The notes under the pieces were generated by a model, which was given only the letters and a program-made list of their open reading frames with translations, did not search any database and was not told where the DNA came from. Positions 5,801 through 6,844 of a stretch of 6,844 nucleotides of DNA are shown piece by piece. The stretch's first letter is position 1, and each line of letters opens with the position of its first letter. The stretch covers positions 1 to 6,844 of the forward strand of contig JANQSQ010000667.1 of assembly GCA_028283985.1 (NCBI GenBank). Direction: 5' to 3'. The position numbers and the translations under genes were made by a program. Source of the DNA: Rhodothermales bacterium. GTDB lineage: Bacteria; Bacteroidota; Rhodothermia; Rhodothermales; VXPQ01.

Positions 5801-6654
5801 TAACTTTGTCCCTGCATGGTGTGATCCAGCAGCCGGATGAGTTGTTCGCGCAGGCAGCGCCGGTCCACCACGAAATCCACGAAGCCGTGCTCCTGCAGGA
5901 ATTCGGAACTCTGGAAGCCGTCCGGCAGGTCCGCCCCGATCGTTTCCCGGATCACCCGCGGCCCTGCAAAGCCGATCAGGGCGCCCGGCTCGGCAAGATT
6001 GAAATCCCCCAGCATGGCGAACGAAGCGGTAACGCCGCCAGTCGTCGGGTTGGTCATAAGGGAGATGAAGGGGAGGCCCGCCGCATCCAGCCTGCTGAGC
6101 AGGGCGCTCGTTTTCGCCATTTGCATGAGGCTGAGGGCGCCTTCCATCATGCGCGCTCCGCCGCTTTGCGAAATAATGAGCAGGGCTGCCTGGTTTTCTT
6201 CGGCCCGTTTGATGGCGCGCGCGACGATCTCGCCCACTACGGACCCCATCGATCCGCCGATGAACGCGAAATCCATGGCCGCCGTAGAGAGGAGGTGTCC
6301 GCCGACCTTGCCCAGCGCGGCGCGCGCCGCATCGTTCAACCCGGTTTTTTGCTTGGCGGCGTCAAGGCGGTCCGCGTACCGCTTGCGGTCGTTGAATTCG
6401 AGCGGGTCCGTCGAGTGCAGGTTTCCGTCGAACAGCTCGAATTCCCCGTCGTCGTAGATGAGGCGAAAATACCCGAGGCTGTCCATGAAAAAGTGATAGC
6501 CGGAGGCAGGCACGACCATGGCGTTGTCCTCGATCTCGCGCCGGTTGACGATCTCTCCGGATTTGGGGCATTTCGCCCACTGCCCATCGGGAATCTCGTT
6601 CTTTTCCGCCAGTTCGGTCAGAATACCCGCCTTCTGTCGCTTGAACCACGTCAT
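5800..6654 (-). CDS. accD: Acetyl-CoA carboxylase carboxyltransferase subunit beta
   Basis: AccD pairs with AccA to form the carboxyltransferase that moves the carboxyl group from carboxybiotin to acetyl-CoA, giving malonyl-CoA for fatty-acid synthesis in the cytoplasm. The 284-aa protein is of normal length and begins MTWFKRQKAGI, typical of the family. The crotonase-fold core is intact, with SGGARMMEG (164-172) and TTGGVTASFAMLGD (204-217) supplying the oxyanion-hole glycines, and IGFAGPRVI (227-235). The N-terminal zinc ribbon (about 26-56) is unusual. At the positions of the four zinc cysteines of E. coli AccD, spaced 3/16/3, this protein has C29, S32, V48 and S51. Three ligands are therefore gone, although the surrounding pattern (KCPKSGEI, NRREIEDN, SGYHF) is kept. 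The gene starts 8 bp after tsaB and is probably co-transcribed with it. Confidence 0.96.
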   Translation of the reverse strand: MTWFKRQKAGILTELAEKNEIPDGQWAKCPKSGEIVNRREIEDNAMVVPASGYHFFMDSLGYFRLIYDDGEFELFDGNLHSTDPLEFNDRKRYADRLDAAKQKTGLNDAARAALGKVGGHLLSTAAMDFAFIGGSMGSVVGEIVARAIKRAEENQAALLIISQSGGARMMEGALSLMQMAKTSALLSRLDAAGLPFISLMTNPTTGGVTASFAMLGDFNLAEPGALIGFAGPRVIRETIGADLPDGFQSSEFLQEHGFVDFVVDRRCLREQLIRLLDHTMQGQS

Positions 6655-6662
6655 AACGTCGT

Positions 6663-6844
6663 TTATCGGATGGCCAATTTCCGGAACGCTGTTTTTTGAG
6701 GGACTGCGGCCGCGAATTCCTTCAGATAATGCGGTTCGAAGGAAGCGATATCCTCGACTTCGCCCCGTTCCAGTTTTGCAGCGCCGAGGCGCGCCACCGC
6801 TACGGCGGGAGGGGCAATGCGCTCGTCGTCCGGGGCGAGCATCT
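6663..6844 (-). CDS. tsaB: C-terminal end of TsaB, tRNA t6A biosynthesis (partial)
   Basis: A minus-strand frame open to the window edge gives the last 59 or so residues of a protein ending at TAA (6665-6663). The sequence runs VAVARLGAAKLERGEVED, then IASFEPHYLKEFAAAVPQK and a short basic tail. The EPxYLK/R-F motif after a helix of the A-x-L-A-x-x-K type is the usual end of TsaB, the ASKHA-fold partner of TsaD in making threonylcarbamoyl-adenosine on tRNA. Only the tail is visible, so the nucleotide-binding region and start cannot be checked. The frame, the family-like tail and the 8-bp spacing to accD make it a real gene. The assignment rests mainly on the FEPHYLKEF motif and could be wrong. 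Confidence 0.72.
   Translation of the reverse strand, partial: MLAPDDERIAPPAVAVARLGAAKLERGEVEDIASFEPHYLKEFAAAVPQKTAFRKLAIR

Noticed and set aside
5806..6699. A 297-codon plus-strand open frame fully antisense to accD.
   Set aside because: It mirrors accD, has no recognisable domain, and also crosses into the tsaB end. It is best explained by codon bias.

Overview
The window looks like a chromosomal segment from a Bacteroidota-type bacterium, most likely Rhodothermia/Rhodothermota. The main evidence is a secreted protein ending in a typical type IX secretion (T9SS) sorting domain (YPNPFNP near its start, TRTMMLVK at the end). Moderately high GC, a Tat-exported Gfo/Idh/MocA oxidoreductase next to a CBM9-like protein, and an AccD of the MTWFKR...GI type agree with this. 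The genus cannot be read from the sequence. I see no mobile element, CRISPR array, tRNA or rRNA.

Layout from left to right. Positions 1-154 are non-coding and carry a small hairpin just past the end of the first gene. Positions 155-4185 hold three genes on the minus strand. In transcription order they are a Tat-signal Gfo/Idh/MocA oxidoreductase (4185-2836), a CBM9-like carbohydrate-binding protein (2793-1744) 42 bp downstream, and, after an AT-rich gap of about 150 bp, a T9SS-exported fibronectin type III protein (1594-155). Positions 4186-4446 are a divergent intergenic region with an AT-rich promoter-like core. Positions 4447-5634 hold two genes on the plus strand, a MOSC-domain (YcbX/mARC-like) protein and a small Dabb-domain protein. 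Positions 5635-5799 separate convergent genes and contain hairpins. Positions 5800-6844 are on the minus strand again, with accD preceded 8 bp upstream by the C-terminal end of tsaB, which runs off the window.

The genes form three units. The oxidoreductase and CBM9-like pair suggests sugar or glycan metabolism in the cell envelope. The MOSC/Dabb pair suggests an accessory redox or detoxification function. The tsaB-accD pair is housekeeping (tRNA t6A modification and fatty-acid synthesis).

I found no convincing new multi-gene system. The best leads are an AccD whose N-terminal zinc ribbon has lost three of its four zinc-binding cysteines while the rest of the protein is intact; a shared inverted repeat TAGCG-N4-CGCTA at two intergenic places; and a CBM9-like protein without an export signal that carries a C-terminal extension resembling a pilin-type helix and follows a Tat-exported partner.
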